A stretch of DNA of 64,000 nucleotides from Entomomonas sp. E2T0 (GCF_025985425.1 NZ_CP094972.1:1116001-1180000); one strand, 5' to 3'. Numbered from the stretch's first letter, positions 18,253 through 29,170 are shown. Made by a program: numbers and translations. The notes: generated by a model from the sequence alone, not told the origin.

Positions 18253-19089
18253 TTAGCAAAGATTTTCTTTATGAAATATTAAATGGCTTTGAATAAAGCT
18301 AGCAATAAAGTAATAACTATGATCATATCCCTGTTGTAACCTGAGTGTTAAAGGCCATTCTCGGTTTATAGCAATTTTTTCAAAAGCTTCGGGTTGTAAC
18401 TGCTCAAGCATAAAGTTATCTGCTGTTCCTTGGTCGATTAAGATAGGAAAAGGCTCAGCTTGATAGTGCTCAAGTAAGAAACAACTATCATAGTTTTGCC
18501 AAACTTTTTGATCATTACCTAAATAATGGCTAAATGCTTTTTGTCCCCAAGGAACTTGACTAGGATTTACAATAGGTGCAAAAGCAGAAGCAGAGCAATA
18601 ATGATCAGGATGACGCAATGCTAGCATTAATGCTCCATGACCACCCATTGAATGACCTGCAATAGACTGTTTACCATTAGTATTAAAATGATTATCGATT
18701 AAATCAATCAGCTCTACACTGATATAATCAAACATTTGGTAGTTCTGTTGCCAAGGCTGCTCAGTTGCGTTGATATAAAAACCAGCACCTTGCCCTAAAT
18801 CATAGGCATCATTATTAGCAACTTGCTCACCACGAGGACTTGTATCGGGCATAACTAAAATAAGCCCTAAGTCAGCGGCATAAGCTTGAGCACCAGCTTT
18901 AGTGGTAAAGTTTTCATCAGTACAGGTTAGCCCAGAAAGCCAATAAAGAACAGGTAATGGTTGTGTTTTATATTGTGGGGGCAAGTAGATAGAAAAATTC
19001 ATGTCACAGTTTAATGTGGAGGAAAAATGTTTAAATCTTTTTTGTTCACCGCCAAAAGATAAATGGCTTTCTAGTTCTGTTAGGCTCAT
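18253..19089 (-). CDS. fghA: S-formylglutathione hydrolase
   Basis: Hydrolyses S-formylglutathione to formate and glutathione, the second step of formaldehyde detoxification. 278 residues, family length. An alpha/beta-hydrolase fold with [11 protein letters not shown] near residue 51 and nucleophile elbow GHSMGG with Ser147; the C-terminal GYDHSYYF carries the catalytic His. It follows frmA by 17 bases on the same strand, so the two enzymes are made from one transcript. Confidence 0.96.
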   Translation of the reverse strand: MSLTELESHLSFGGEQKRFKHFSSTLNCDMNFSIYLPPQYKTQPLPVLYWLSGLTCTDENFTTKAGAQAYAADLGLILVMPDTSPRGEQVANNDAYDLGQGAGFYINATEQPWQQNYQMFDYISVELIDLIDNHFNTNGKQSIAGHSMGGHGALMLALRHPDHYCSASAFAPIVNPSQVPWGQKAFSHYLGNDQKVWQNYDSCFLLEHYQAEPFPILIDQGTADNFMLEQLQPEAFEKIAINREWPLTLRLQQGYDHSYYFIASFIQSHLIFHKENLC

Positions 19090-19106
19090 TGGGGCATTCC
19101 TATTCT

Positions 19107-20270
<1,164 letters not shown>

Positions 20271-20358
20271 CTATTTAATAAAAGTAACGCTATGATTAAC
20301 AAGTTAATGGTATATAACGATTATTAAGTTTGGTATGTGAGATATTAGAAGAGAGCTA

Positions 20359-20389
20359 ATGGGTAAAGTTAGTTGCTAACTTTACCCAT
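20359..20389. terminator. Strong hairpin terminator at the end of the creD unit
   Basis: A perfect 14-bp stem, 20359-20372 with 20376-20389, and a three-base loop. The plus-strand side is followed by ATTTTTG. It lies nine bases beyond the stop of the small gene that follows creD and insulates the frmA promoter region. Confidence 0.8.
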
Positions 20390-20397
20390 CATTTTTG

Positions 20398-20559
20398 TTA
20401 GTTGATTTTGTCTTGTTTTTGTTGTTTTATAGATAACAGCCCAATTGTTGTAATCTGTTGAGTAGTAGTTTGATAGGTCGTTAGTAACCATTGCTCCATA
20501 TGTTGTTTTAGAGCGAGGCCTAGTTGAATATCTTCTCGAAGTCCACGAACCTTAGTCAT
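20398..20559 (-). CDS. Small unknown protein overlapping the end of creD
   Basis: 53-residue open frame, ATG at 20559-20557, stop at 20400-20398. The start codon lies inside the last codons of creD, giving an eight-base overlap that typically couples translation, and a strong terminator follows nine bases after the stop. The product is rich in Gln, Thr and Leu, basic, without a membrane helix or signal peptide, and reads as one or two amphipathic helices. I do not recognise a family. The overlap, the end-to-end fit between creD and the terminator and normal codon use support a real gene. Confidence 0.55.
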   Translation of the reverse strand: MTKVRGLREDIQLGLALKQHMEQWLLTTYQTTTQQITTIGLLSIKQQKQDKIN

Positions 20560-21916
20560 TTATTGTTTCCTCTTTTGCTAATGGATGAGTTTTGTTAACT
20601 TTGGGTAGGCTGGCTACTTTGTACCAATCAAGATTACGGGTAATAATCATCGCTATACTTAAGATACTGAACACTAAAATAGTACCCATGATTAAGCTAT
20701 AATCTTCTGCATTGAGCAGTACATAAAGCATGATATAGAGGAGTGTTAATGAAACTGTAAAGATTAGCCCTTGTTTTATATTGTTGAGAATACTTGTTAC
20801 ATAGAATCCAATAACTGCTATACAGGAAATGGCTGAACATAAGTAAGCTAAAGCAAAACCTATATGTTCTGATAGTGAAAGTAATAATAAAAAGAATAAA
20901 GCCAGTGATATTCCCACAAAAGAATATTGAATAGGGTGGATAGCAAGCCTTTTAATAATTTCAAAAAGAAAGAAACCAAAGAATGTTAAACCAATAAATA
21001 AAATGGCATATTTAATTGCACGACTACTTTTTAGATATTGATCAACAGGGTCTATTAAACTAACACCAAAATTATTATTGGAAAATTGATGGCAGTTATT
21101 TTTAACTAAACAATCTTTAAACTTACTTTCCATATCACTAGCAAAAAAGTTGGTTTGCCAATCTGCGGTAAAGCCTTTTTTAGCAACATCTCTTTTAATA
21201 GGTAAAAAATTACCATCAAAACTAGGGTGAGGCCAATTACTAGTTAGTGTTACATTAGTTTCCTTACCAATGGGTGAAACATTGAAGCTAGACGTTCCTT
21301 GCAGGCTGAGTTGAATAGCATAGCTATAATCGCCCCCTTTTTGCAAAGAGGTGGAGTCTAGTTTGCCATTGATTCCAGAACCTAATTTGGAGTTTTCTGT
21401 GCCAGGATTAATAGCTAATGTTTGTTTATTAAAGATAAACTTAGAATTATTACTAATACCTCTAATATCACTAATACCTACAGCAATAATAGGTTGTTCA
21501 AATTGATAATTTTCTAAATTACTTTCTATACCGAAATTTTCAGGAATTTTAAAATTGCCTGTTATCTCATTATTTAGTTGATAGAGTCTAGCTTCATAAA
21601 TACCACGTTTACGTTTTTCCACATTTAAGTCTCCTGTTAAGTTAAAAGACTCAGGAAAGAAATAAAGTGTTCCTCGCTGCTGATGGTATTGTTTATCATT
21701 ATTGACATAATAAGTTTTAGTATAGGGAACAATTATCAAAGGCCCTGTAATTGTCTGACTCAGTGCCGAACTTTGGGCTATTTCATTAACTACTTTATTG
21801 CGTAATGACATGCGCTCATTAATAAGCCCATAAATCATGGTGATCGGAATAAGTAGTAAACCGATTAACAGTAAAATGGTAATAATCTTGAAAGCCAGCT
21901 GCCGCTGCATATGCAT
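20552..21916 (-). CDS. creD: CreD-type inner membrane protein
   Basis: Inner-membrane protein of the CreBC regulon, 454 residues, the normal length for CreD. One helix lies at residues 10-30, followed by a large periplasmic domain (about 30-295) and a C-terminal bundle of five to six helices. FKIITILLLIGLLLIPITMI at the N-terminus and the RAIKYAILFIGLTFFGFFLFE segment are typical. Its molecular role is unknown; in E. coli and Pseudomonas it is a target of CreB and affects envelope and beta-lactam responses. The ribosome binding site AAAGGAG is strong. Here creD is separated from creC by a divergently oriented beta-lactamase gene. Confidence 0.93.
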   Translation of the reverse strand: MHMQRQLAFKIITILLLIGLLLIPITMIYGLINERMSLRNKVVNEIAQSSALSQTITGPLIIVPYTKTYYVNNDKQYHQQRGTLYFFPESFNLTGDLNVEKRKRGIYEARLYQLNNEITGNFKIPENFGIESNLENYQFEQPIIAVGISDIRGISNNSKFIFNKQTLAINPGTENSKLGSGINGKLDSTSLQKGGDYSYAIQLSLQGTSSFNVSPIGKETNVTLTSNWPHPSFDGNFLPIKRDVAKKGFTADWQTNFFASDMESKFKDCLVKNNCHQFSNNNFGVSLIDPVDQYLKSSRAIKYAILFIGLTFFGFFLFEIIKRLAIHPIQYSFVGISLALFFLLLLSLSEHIGFALAYLCSAISCIAVIGFYVTSILNNIKQGLIFTVSLTLLYIMLYVLLNAEDYSLIMGTILVFSILSIAMIITRNLDWYKVASLPKVNKTHPLAKEETIND

Positions 21917-21946
21917 AATAGAACTCCTTTAGTAATGTTTAATAAC

Positions 21947-21952
21947 AGTATC
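21947..21952 (-). promoter_or_regulatory. creD: creD -10 candidate
   Basis: On the minus strand GATACT lies nine bases beyond the last 11-bp repeat of the neighbouring array, the distance expected for an activator of the OmpR/PhoB class that takes the place of the -35 element. Confidence 0.35.
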
Positions 21953-21961
21953 TACAGTCGT

Positions 21962-22016
21962 TATGGAGTTTGTATGAAAAGAATATGGGGTTTTTGTGGA
22001 AATTGTATGGGGGGTT
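21962..22016. promoter_or_regulatory. Five 11-bp-phased repeats, likely CreB operator array
   Basis: TATG (once TGTG) occurs at 21962, 21973, 21984, 21995 and 22006, exactly 11 bases apart each time. The repeat unit is roughly TATGGRRDTTK. On the minus strand the core reads (T/C)(C/T)CA(T/C), a relaxed form of the half-site in the published cre/blr tag TTCAC-N6-TTCAC, whose half-sites also repeat every 11 bases. The array fills the space between the -10 candidates of blaOXA and creD. Binding by CreB is inference. Confidence 0.6.
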
Positions 22017-22019
22017 ATT

Positions 22020-22025
22020 TATGAT
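22020..22025 (+). promoter_or_regulatory. blaOXA -10 candidate
   Basis: TATGAT lies ten bases after the last TATG of the phased array and 37 bases before the ATG. No recognisable -35 exists; the array occupies that place, as in activator-dependent promoters of the PhoB type. Confidence 0.45.
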
Positions 22026-22062
22026 AAAAGCAGTTAATTTTAATCATTAAAGAATCTATACA

Positions 22063-22848
22063 ATGAACAAGTTATTTTTTTGCATTATATTTTTATTTAT
22101 ACAAGTCAGTTATGGCAAAAGTTGGCAAGATAATAGTGAGATAGAAAGGTTATTTGTTGATAATAATGTGGTAGGTACTTTTGTACTCTATGACGTTCAG
22201 CAAGACCAACTGATTGGCTGTAATCAAATTCGTGCTAATACACGTTTTATTCCTGCCTCTACCTTTAAAATAATAAATAGTTTAATTGGTTTAGCAACTA
22301 AAACAGTGAAGGATATTGATGAAAAATTACCCTATGGTGGTAAGCCTCAACCCATTAAAACATGGCAACAAGATATGGGTTTAAGGGAGGCTATAAAAGT
22401 ATCTAATGTCCCTATTTATCAGGAATTAGCAAGAAGGATAGGCATTGCAAAGATGCAGGCAAATATTAAGCTATTAAATTATGGTAATACGAATATAGGG
22501 CAAGTAGTGGATAATTTCTGGCTAGTTGGACCTTTAAAAATTAGTGCGGTGGAACAAGCTATTTTTTTAGCTGAGTTAGCACAACAAAAATTGCCGTATG
22601 ATAAAAAAGTACAGCAAGCTGTTCATGAAATTACATTATTAGATCAAGGGGAAAACTGGCAACTACATGGCAAAACAGGTTGGGCAGATAATCATCAACC
22701 TGATATAGGTTGGTTTGTCGGTTGGGTAGAAAAAGAAGGGAAAATTTATAGCTTTGCATTAAATATAGATATGCTAGAGCCTAAAAAGGATATTAGTAAG
22801 CGCATAGCTATAGTTAAACAATCGCTTAAGCTATTAGGTATTTTATAA
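22063..22848 (+). CDS. Class D (OXA-type) beta-lactamase
   Basis: Periplasmic serine beta-lactamase, 261 residues. A Sec signal peptide covers about residues 1-18 (MNKLFFCIIFLFIQVSYG). Catalytic motifs are complete: STFK with nucleophile Ser66 and carbamylatable Lys69, SNV at 114-116, YGN at 140-142, a Trp at 153 and KTG at 204-206. The enzyme should hydrolyse penicillins; the spectrum cannot be told from sequence alone. It starts with a weak ribosome binding site. It lies between creC (convergent) and creD (divergent), pointing to control by the CreBC system. No cassette attachment site or transposase surrounds it, so it looks like a resident chromosomal gene. Confidence 0.94.
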   Translation: MNKLFFCIIFLFIQVSYGKSWQDNSEIERLFVDNNVVGTFVLYDVQQDQLIGCNQIRANTRFIPASTFKIINSLIGLATKTVKDIDEKLPYGGKPQPIKTWQQDMGLREAIKVSNVPIYQELARRIGIAKMQANIKLLNYGNTNIGQVVDNFWLVGPLKISAVEQAIFLAELAQQKLPYDKKVQQAVHEITLLDQGENWQLHGKTGWADNHQPDIGWFVGWVEKEGKIYSFALNIDMLEPKKDISKRIAIVKQSLKLLGIL

Positions 22849-22948
22849 GTTTATTTTTAAATATAGTTATTGCGCAATATTTTTATACGTCGTTGAATGA
22901 CGTTGTCGTACTAATTGTACTGTCTTCAGTCATTCGCCTTGTCTAAAA

Positions 22949-24382
22949 TTATATAGAAATAGCTATAGGAAAAGATAAGGTGACTAAAACACCCTCTTGA
23001 TAGTTTGTAATAGAAAGTTGTCCTTTATGTAAAAGTACCACTTCTTGTACAAAGTTTAAGCCTAGCCCTGTGCTTTTACGCCCAGTTTTTGGGCGAGCTA
23101 AAGAATAAAAACGTTCACATAAGCGATTAAGAGCATAGTCTGGAATACTAGCACCTTGATTATAAAAATTAATTGCAAGTTGTTGATTAGTTATCTTGCT
23201 ATTAATCTTTAACAGTCCTTGATCAGCAATAAAGTCTAATGCATTATCCAATATATTAGATAATGCTTGTTCTAATAAAAATACTTCCCCTTGAAGGGTT
23301 AATTGCTCATCAATATTCACTTCTACATTAAGCTGTTGTTGAGCAATACGTGAAGACTTACTGGCTAATAGTTTTTGTATCAGTGGTAGTATAGGGATAG
23401 TGTTAATTTCTTCCAAAGTTTGACGTTGTTCAACCATACTGAGATTCAGTAAACGGTCGGCTAGTTTTTGTAAGCGTTCACTTTCACTATCGATATTCTT
23501 TAGAAAGAGAGTTCTTTTCTCAATCGGCATATCTTGTTGTAATAACTCTGTAGCACCACGAATGGCTGCTAAGGGGCTTTTTAACTCATGGGTTAGGGTA
23601 TGCACATAACGTTCTACATAGTTTTTACCATCAAGTTCGCCACGCATTTTATCTAGTGCTTTAGCTAGTTGAGTCAATTCTCCGCCATAGAACTGTGGCG
23701 CTTTAATTCGTTCCCCCTTACTAATGGCGTTTGCATAAAGTGTGAAACGGTGAAGTGAAGCACCAAGCCACCATGATAATAGGGCACCTACAGCTAGACT
23801 AGCGATAAGTAAGATAACACCAAAAAAGATTAACCTTGATTCAGCTTTATTGATATAGGGACTAACCGTGATATTTGGTTTTCCTACCGTGAGTACACCA
23901 ATAATTTTATTTTCATACTTAATAGGTGCGGCAACATACATAATGGTTGATTTATCATCTTTAGGATTTTCTTGGGTAGTTCGTGCTCCATAGGCACCAT
24001 GTAAGGTTAAATAGACATCACGCCAACGTGAATAGTCTTTGCCAACCTCTTTACCCGTTGAGTCGAATAGCACAATGCCTTTATCGTTGGTAATATAAAT
24101 GCGCATAGCTACTGAATTTTTGGCTATTCCCCAAATAGAAGCATTAGGATCACGTTTTTGATAAGCAGCTAAGCGGTGTTGTAGATAATATTGGTTGATT
24201 TTACCTTGTTGCAGATCGTCACTAACGATTTCTGCTAATAAATTGGCCGTATCTACTAAGGTTTCTTCAGTGGTTTGGCGAATGCTAGGATAAATTTGAT
24301 TAGAAAATAAATTCACCATAAAGTAACCACAAAGCGCTACAAACAAGAAATAGAATAGAAATATACGTTTTGCTAATGCCAT
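22949..24382 (-). CDS. creC: Sensor histidine kinase CreC
   Basis: Inner-membrane sensor kinase, 477 residues. A helix at residues 8-26, a periplasmic sensor domain (about 30-180, with FDSTGKEVGKDYS) and a second helix near 185-205 precede a HAMP-like linker. The dimerisation box HELKSPLAAIRGATELL contains the phosphoacceptor His. The ATPase domain has the N box in LSNILDNALDF and the G box in TGLGLNFVQEV. In Pseudomonas and Aeromonas this kinase responds to beta-lactam damage to the cell wall. It follows creB by 22 bases and converges on the beta-lactamase gene. Confidence 0.94.
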   Translation of the reverse strand: MALAKRIFLFYFLFVALCGYFMVNLFSNQIYPSIRQTTEETLVDTANLLAEIVSDDLQQGKINQYYLQHRLAAYQKRDPNASIWGIAKNSVAMRIYITNDKGIVLFDSTGKEVGKDYSRWRDVYLTLHGAYGARTTQENPKDDKSTIMYVAAPIKYENKIIGVLTVGKPNITVSPYINKAESRLIFFGVILLIASLAVGALLSWWLGASLHRFTLYANAISKGERIKAPQFYGGELTQLAKALDKMRGELDGKNYVERYVHTLTHELKSPLAAIRGATELLQQDMPIEKRTLFLKNIDSESERLQKLADRLLNLSMVEQRQTLEEINTIPILPLIQKLLASKSSRIAQQQLNVEVNIDEQLTLQGEVFLLEQALSNILDNALDFIADQGLLKINSKITNQQLAINFYNQGASIPDYALNRLCERFYSLARPKTGRKSTGLGLNFVQEVVLLHKGQLSITNYQEGVLVTLSFPIAISI

Positions 24383-24404
24383 TTTATCTTTACTGTATTA
24401 ATAA

Positions 24405-25091
24405 TTAGTTTGGGTCATAGCTGTAGCCAAAGCCGCGATGAGTACGAATAACATCTAAGTTGCTATCTATTTCCCTTATTTTGGCTCTAAGTGTTTTAAT
24501 ATGGCTATCAATATTGCGTTCATATCCAGCATCAACGGCAATACCCAACGCATCTAGTAATTGCTCTCTACTAAAAACACGTTTGGGTTGAGAGAGTAGA
24601 TAGCGGAATAAGTTAAATTCATGGCGAGTTAAATTGATTGGCTGTTGTTGTAAATAGATAGTGTAAGCGCTTTCATCAACAGAAAATAATTTATCATCTG
24701 TAGTAGGGCTATTTGTTTTTTGAGAGGTATTGGTAGTTCTTTTTAAAATAGCACGTACTCTTGCGGCTACTTCACGTGGGCTAAAAGGTTTAACGACATA
24801 ATCATCAGCACCTATTTCTAAGCCAACCACTCGATCAATCTCACTATCCCTCGCTGTTAAAAATATAACAGGTACTTCTGAGAAGCGTCGTAATTGACGA
24901 CAAACCTCAAAACCATTAAGGTCTGGTAGTCCTACATCTAATATCCACAAATCAGCAGGCGTTTGTTTGTGTTGCTCTAGTGCTTTATTGCCAAGTGTTA
25001 ACCATGTGCATTCAAAGCCCTCACTTTGTAAAGCATATAATAATGTATCAGCAATTGCTGCTTCATCTTCTATGATTAAGATATGAGGCAT
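24405..25091 (-). CDS. creB: Response regulator CreB
   Basis: OmpR/PhoB-class response regulator, 228 residues. The receiver domain (1-120) has the acidic pocket IIEDE, the phosphoacceptor Asp52 in ILDVGLPDLNG and the conserved Lys in DDYVVKPFS. The C-terminal winged helix (about 135-226) includes LTRHEFNLFRYLLSQPKRVF and the recognition helix region YERNIDSHIKTLRAKI. It is the first gene of creBC. Such regulators bind tandem 11-bp direct repeats, matching the array between blaOXA and creD. No similar array is seen before creB itself. Confidence 0.94.
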   Translation of the reverse strand: MPHILIIEDEAAIADTLLYALQSEGFECTWLTLGNKALEQHKQTPADLWILDVGLPDLNGFEVCRQLRRFSEVPVIFLTARDSEIDRVVGLEIGADDYVVKPFSPREVAARVRAILKRTTNTSQKTNSPTTDDKLFSVDESAYTIYLQQQPINLTRHEFNLFRYLLSQPKRVFSREQLLDALGIAVDAGYERNIDSHIKTLRAKIREIDSNLDVIRTHRGFGYSYDPN

Positions 25092-25383
25092 TGGATATAT
25101 CCGTTATGTTTATTAGCAAAGCTAAATAGGTTTGATAGTAAGTTTAACATAATAGCTTTATTGTTTTACTGTGTTAAGTTAAAGAAATGAAACGTAATAA
25201 CTGATTGATTTCTTATGAAATGGTCTTATATAACCTTAATAGTTTTAGTATTAATAGGCTATTAAATTTAGTAATGCAACGCTATGTTATAATCTATAGC
25301 CTATAGTAGTTTTTAAAATAACAAGGCTGATGCTTTGTTATTTAGTAGTAGCTGAAAGTTACTGCACAAAATATGGAGAGTAT

Positions 25384-26826
25384 ATGAGTGATCTTTTAAA
25401 GGCAGTTAGTCAGCAATTATTAATACCTAATGGTTTGGATATTGAAACCCTGCCAAGTATTTTATCAGTAGCAGTAGGTAAAGGTATTGATACCGCAGAT
25501 TTATATTTTCAACATGCTATTATCGAAAGTTGGGCGTTAGAAGATGGTATTGTTAAACAAGGCACTTTCAATGTTGATCAAGGTGTGGGTATTCGCTCGC
25601 AAGCAATGGAAAAAACAGGGTTTGCTTTTAGTAATACATTAACAAAAGAAGCTTTGATACAAGCAGCTACTGCGGCTAAATCAATTGTTAACAGTGGTCA
25701 AACTGGTCGTGTACAAACTTTTGCTAAAGTTGCCCCTAGTTCACTTTATATTGCTGAAAACCCGTTAGAAGCCGTAGCAAGAGAAGAAAAAGTAGCATTA
25801 TTAAAGAGTATTGATCAAGCCATAAGAGCTTTGGATTCTCGTATACAACAAGTAACGGTTAGCTTAACAGGCGTTTGGGAACATATTTTAGTGGCTTCTT
25901 CTGATGGTGATTTAGCGGCTGATATCCGTCCATTAGTGCGCTTTAATGTCAGTATAGTGGTTGAACAAAACGGCCGTAGAGAAAGTGGTAGTCACGGTGG
26001 TGGTGGGCGTAGAGATTATAGTTACTTTTTAACTGAGGATCGGGCTATGAGCTATGCTAAAGAGGCATTACGTCAAGCACTGGTTAACTTAGAGGCAGTG
26101 CCAGCACCTGCTGGAACACTGCCTGTGGTATTAGGCTCTGGTTGGTCTGGAGTGTTGCTGCATGAGGCTGTGGGACACGGTTTGGAAGGTGATTTTAACC
26201 GTAAAGGTAGTTCTGCTTATAGTGGTCGTATTGGTGAGAAAGTAGCTTCCTCACTGTGTACCATAGTGGATGACGGTACTTTAGCCGATAGACGAGGCTC
26301 TTTAACTGTAGATGATGAAGGTACGCCTACCGAGTGTACGACCTTAATTGAGAATGGTATTTTAAAAGGTTATATACACGATAAGCTAAATGCTCGCTTG
26401 ATGAAACAAAAACCTACAGGTAATGGTCGTAGAGAGTCTTATGCCTATTTACCAATGCCACGTATGACCAATACCTATATGTTAGCAGGTGAAAGTGATC
26501 CAGAAGAGATTATCCAATCAGTTAAATATGGTATTTATTGTGCAAGTTTAGGTGGTGGGCAAGTAGATATTACCAGCGGTAAGTTTGTGTTCTCCACCAG
26601 TGAGGCATATTTAATTGAGAATGGTAAATTAACCTCGCCTATTAAAGGTGCTATGTTAATTGGTAATGGGCCAGATGTAATGAATCAAGTATCTATGGTA
26701 GGTAATGACTTGGCTTTAGATAGTGGTATTGGAACTTGTGGTAAAGATGGTCAATCAGTTCCTGTAGGGGTGGGGCAACCAACCTTAAAAATAGATGCAA
26801 TAACAGTGGGTGGAACGGGTATATGA
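25384..26826 (+). CDS. tldD: Metalloprotease subunit TldD
   Basis: Catalytic subunit of the TldD-TldE heterodimer, which degrades unfolded peptides and processes ribosomal peptide substrates such as microcin B17 and CcdA. The start at 25384 ([10 protein letters not shown]) was chosen over an ATG 54 bases upstream because GGAGAG lies six bases before it and it gives the usual 480 residues. The zinc motif HEAVGH sits in [15 protein letters not shown] near residue 259. The C-terminus ends in [11 protein letters not shown], as in the family. The partner gene pmbA lies 0.6 kb downstream across darP. Confidence 0.96.
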   Translation: MSDLLKAVSQQLLIPNGLDIETLPSILSVAVGKGIDTADLYFQHAIIESWALEDGIVKQGTFNVDQGVGIRSQAMEKTGFAFSNTLTKEALIQAATAAKSIVNSGQTGRVQTFAKVAPSSLYIAENPLEAVAREEKVALLKSIDQAIRALDSRIQQVTVSLTGVWEHILVASSDGDLAADIRPLVRFNVSIVVEQNGRRESGSHGGGGRRDYSYFLTEDRAMSYAKEALRQALVNLEAVPAPAGTLPVVLGSGWSGVLLHEAVGHGLEGDFNRKGSSAYSGRIGEKVASSLCTIVDDGTLADRRGSLTVDDEGTPTECTTLIENGILKGYIHDKLNARLMKQKPTGNGRRESYAYLPMPRMTNTYMLAGESDPEEIIQSVKYGIYCASLGGGQVDITSGKFVFSTSEAYLIENGKLTSPIKGAMLIGNGPDVMNQVSMVGNDLALDSGIGTCGKDGQSVPVGVGQPTLKIDAITVGGTGI

Positions 26827-26846
26827 TAGTAGCAGTAGCTACTATC
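26825..26846. terminator. Compact hairpin between tldD and darP
   Basis: A nine-base perfect stem (26825-26833 with 26838-26846) and a four-base loop. It overlaps both stop codons, so two convergent genes share one short terminator. Confidence 0.6.
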
Positions 26847-27363
26847 GCAAACCTCGCTGGATTTCATCCAACTCACGGATATATTTAAAGATTTTACGAG
26901 CAGCCGCAGGTGGTTTTTCTTTTGCAGCTTCTTGTTGGGCTTGGCGAATAAGTTGTCGTAAGTGCTGTCGGTCAGCTTCTGGATATTGACTAACAAAGTT
27001 TTCTAGAGCTGTATCACCCTCAGTAGCTAAGCGATCTCGCCATTGCTCAAGAGCGTGGAAACGCTCATTGTATTCACGGCTTGAGCTATCGATTTGTTCA
27101 AGAAAAGATTGAATAAAGTCGATATCTTGGTCACGTAATAATTTACCCACATATTGCATATGACGTTTATTAGCAATATTGGATTTATGTTTAGGCGCAT
27201 CAGCCAATGCTTTGCGGAGCATATCGGTTAAAGGTAATAAAGCCAACTGATCTTGTTTAAGAGTGGTTAGTTTTCTACCCAAATCGACTAAGGCGTGCAT
27301 TTCACGTTTTACTTGGGATTTGCTCTTTTCTTCATAAAGGGCATCATCAGAAGTATCAGACAT
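26842..27363 (-). CDS. darP: Ribosome-associated protein DarP (YjgA)
   Basis: 173 residues, DUF615. A basic, helical protein that binds late 50S precursors and assists large-subunit assembly. The N-terminal [19 protein letters not shown] and the C-terminal [15 protein letters not shown] and [10 protein letters not shown] are typical. It sits between tldD and pmbA on the opposite strand, the layout also seen in Pseudomonas. Confidence 0.92.
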   Translation of the reverse strand: MSDTSDDALYEEKSKSQVKREMHALVDLGRKLTTLKQDQLALLPLTDMLRKALADAPKHKSNIANKRHMQYVGKLLRDQDIDFIQSFLEQIDSSSREYNERFHALEQWRDRLATEGDTALENFVSQYPEADRQHLRQLIRQAQQEAAKEKPPAAARKIFKYIRELDEIQRGLR

Positions 27364-27444
27364 AGTTATAAACTCATAATAAATAATGGTGAGTATGATA
27401 ACAGATAGCTTGTTTATTATGAGAGTTTTTAAATGAGGAATAGT

Positions 27445-28791
27445 ATGAATAGTGAAAATGGTGTAGGACCAGCAACTGTACCTGTTTTAGAAAAACAGGT
27501 AGAGCAAATTCTAGCAGAAGCTAAAAAACAAGGTGCCACAGCATGTGAGGTAGCAGTTTCTACTAGCCAGAGTTTAGCTGTTACTGTTCGTCAAAAAGAA
27601 GTGGAAACATTAGAGTTTAATAGAGATCAAGGTTTCGGTATTACTTTGTATGTAGGACAAAGAAAAGCTTCAGCAAGTACTACGGCTACTGATGCTAAAG
27701 CCATTCAAGAGACTGTAGCTGCTGCATTAGAAATTGCTAAGCATACTTCTGAAGATGATTGTGCAGGACTTGCAGAACCTGAGCAAATGGCAAAAGATTT
27801 ACCTGATTTAGAGCTTTTTTACCCTTGGGATATCACACCAGAACAAGCGATTAATACATTACTTGAGTGTGAAGCGGCAGCATTCACTACAGATAAACGT
27901 ATTACTAATGCTGATGGTACATCATTGAATACATGGAATGGTTGTAGAGTTTACGGAAATAGTAATGGTTTTATCGGTGGTTATGCCTCCACTAATCATA
28001 GTATAAGCTGTGTCATGATTGGTGAAGAGAATGGCCAAATGCAAAGGGATTATTGGTATGACGTTAAATTAGCAGGTGAACAACTAGAGTCTGCTACTGC
28101 TATAGGTAAAAAAGCAGCACACCGTACAATAGAACGACTAGGTGCTCGTACTATACCTACTTGTGAAGTGCCTGTAATTTTTGCAGCAGAAGTGGCCTCA
28201 GGGTTATTTGGTCATTTATTAGGGGCTATTTCTGGGGGGAGTATTTATCGTAAAACTTCTTTCTTAGAAGGTGCGATAGGAAAACAATTATTTCCTAGTT
28301 GGCTATCTATTACAGAAAAACCTCGTTTAAAAGCAACTTTAAATAGCACTAGTTTCGATGGCGATGGATTAGCCACGTATGACAAGTTGATTATTGATAA
28401 AGGTCAGTTGATGACTTATTTATTAAGTGTTTATTCTGGTCGTAAATTGGGCTTGCCTAGTACCGCAAATGCTGGCGGTTGCCATAATTTGTTTGTTTCG
28501 CATGGTGCAGATAATTTAATAGCATTGCTAAAACAAATGGGTAAAGGATTGTTAGTGACCGAATTAATGGGCAGTGGTATTAATATGGTGACAGGTGATT
28601 ACTCACGAGGTGCTGCAGGTTTTTGGGTTGAAAATGGTGAAATTCAGTTTCCTGTACAAGAAGTAACTGTAGCCGGAAACTTAAAAGATATGTTTACCAA
28701 AATAGTAGCTATAGGTAACGATATAGACCCCCGCCGTAATATTAAAACAGGTTCTGTATTAATAGAAAAAATGGCTGTAGCTGGTAGTTAA
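27445..28791 (+). CDS. pmbA: Metalloprotease subunit PmbA/TldE
   Basis: Non-catalytic partner of TldD, 448 residues. The ATG at 27445 is preferred to 27433 because GAGGA lies five bases upstream and the N-terminus then matches Pseudomonas PmbA (VGP...[14 protein letters not shown]). It lacks the HExxxH zinc motif, as expected for TldE. The segments [20 protein letters not shown] and [16 protein letters not shown] are conserved. A 15-bp hairpin follows the stop. Confidence 0.95.
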   Translation: MNSENGVGPATVPVLEKQVEQILAEAKKQGATACEVAVSTSQSLAVTVRQKEVETLEFNRDQGFGITLYVGQRKASASTTATDAKAIQETVAAALEIAKHTSEDDCAGLAEPEQMAKDLPDLELFYPWDITPEQAINTLLECEAAAFTTDKRITNADGTSLNTWNGCRVYGNSNGFIGGYASTNHSISCVMIGEENGQMQRDYWYDVKLAGEQLESATAIGKKAAHRTIERLGARTIPTCEVPVIFAAEVASGLFGHLLGAISGGSIYRKTSFLEGAIGKQLFPSWLSITEKPRLKATLNSTSFDGDGLATYDKLIIDKGQLMTYLLSVYSGRKLGLPSTANAGGCHNLFVSHGADNLIALLKQMGKGLLVTELMGSGINMVTGDYSRGAAGFWVENGEIQFPVQEVTVAGNLKDMFTKIVAIGNDIDPRRNIKTGSVLIEKMAVAGS

Positions 28792-29170
28792 ACAAAATAA
28801 ATAATTAATAAAATAGGTCAATAGAAATTGTAACTTATCTATTGTAAATCTTATATTTACAATAGATAATAATCTTATATGGATATCTGGTTTGGTGTTT
28901 TAAACCAAAGTTGTACAGTATTAATATTTTATGCAAATGTTTGCCTAGAGGGTGTTTGGAAGTTTAGGCGGTTTTTAAAAGGATGGTACTAAGGAAGTTC
29001 TGCATAAGATACCTTTAATCAAAAATTATATTTTTTTAAGAAGATATAAAAACTTTTAGAAAATTTTCCCTGTACCTATTTATACACTCTCTAGTCTAAT
29101 TATTAATAATTTCTTGAAATGTTAAAGAAATATAGCTTATTAGCTGTGTAATGGATAAAGAGGCAATAAA
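28792..29170. other. Intergenic region before the autotransporter
   Basis: About 380 bases. It begins with the pmbA terminator (28835-28869), then a palindrome at 28933-28944 and a weak GCCTA/TAGGC stem at 28943-28969 followed by a T run. The rest is AT-rich and should carry the autotransporter promoter, which I cannot define. Confidence 0.45.
28835..28869 (+). terminator. Terminator of pmbA
   Basis: A perfect 15-bp stem (28835-28849 with 28855-28869) and a loop of five bases, 44 bases after the stop codon. Confidence 0.65.

Noticed and set aside
22868..22935. Stem-loop between blaOXA and creC, with GTTGAAT, as an integron cassette attC site
   Set aside because: One GTTRRRY-like word is present and GAATGAC/GTCATTC arms can pair, but no matching RYYYAAC partner or integrase is seen, and the gene lies in reverse inside the cre locus. 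It is more likely a terminator region.
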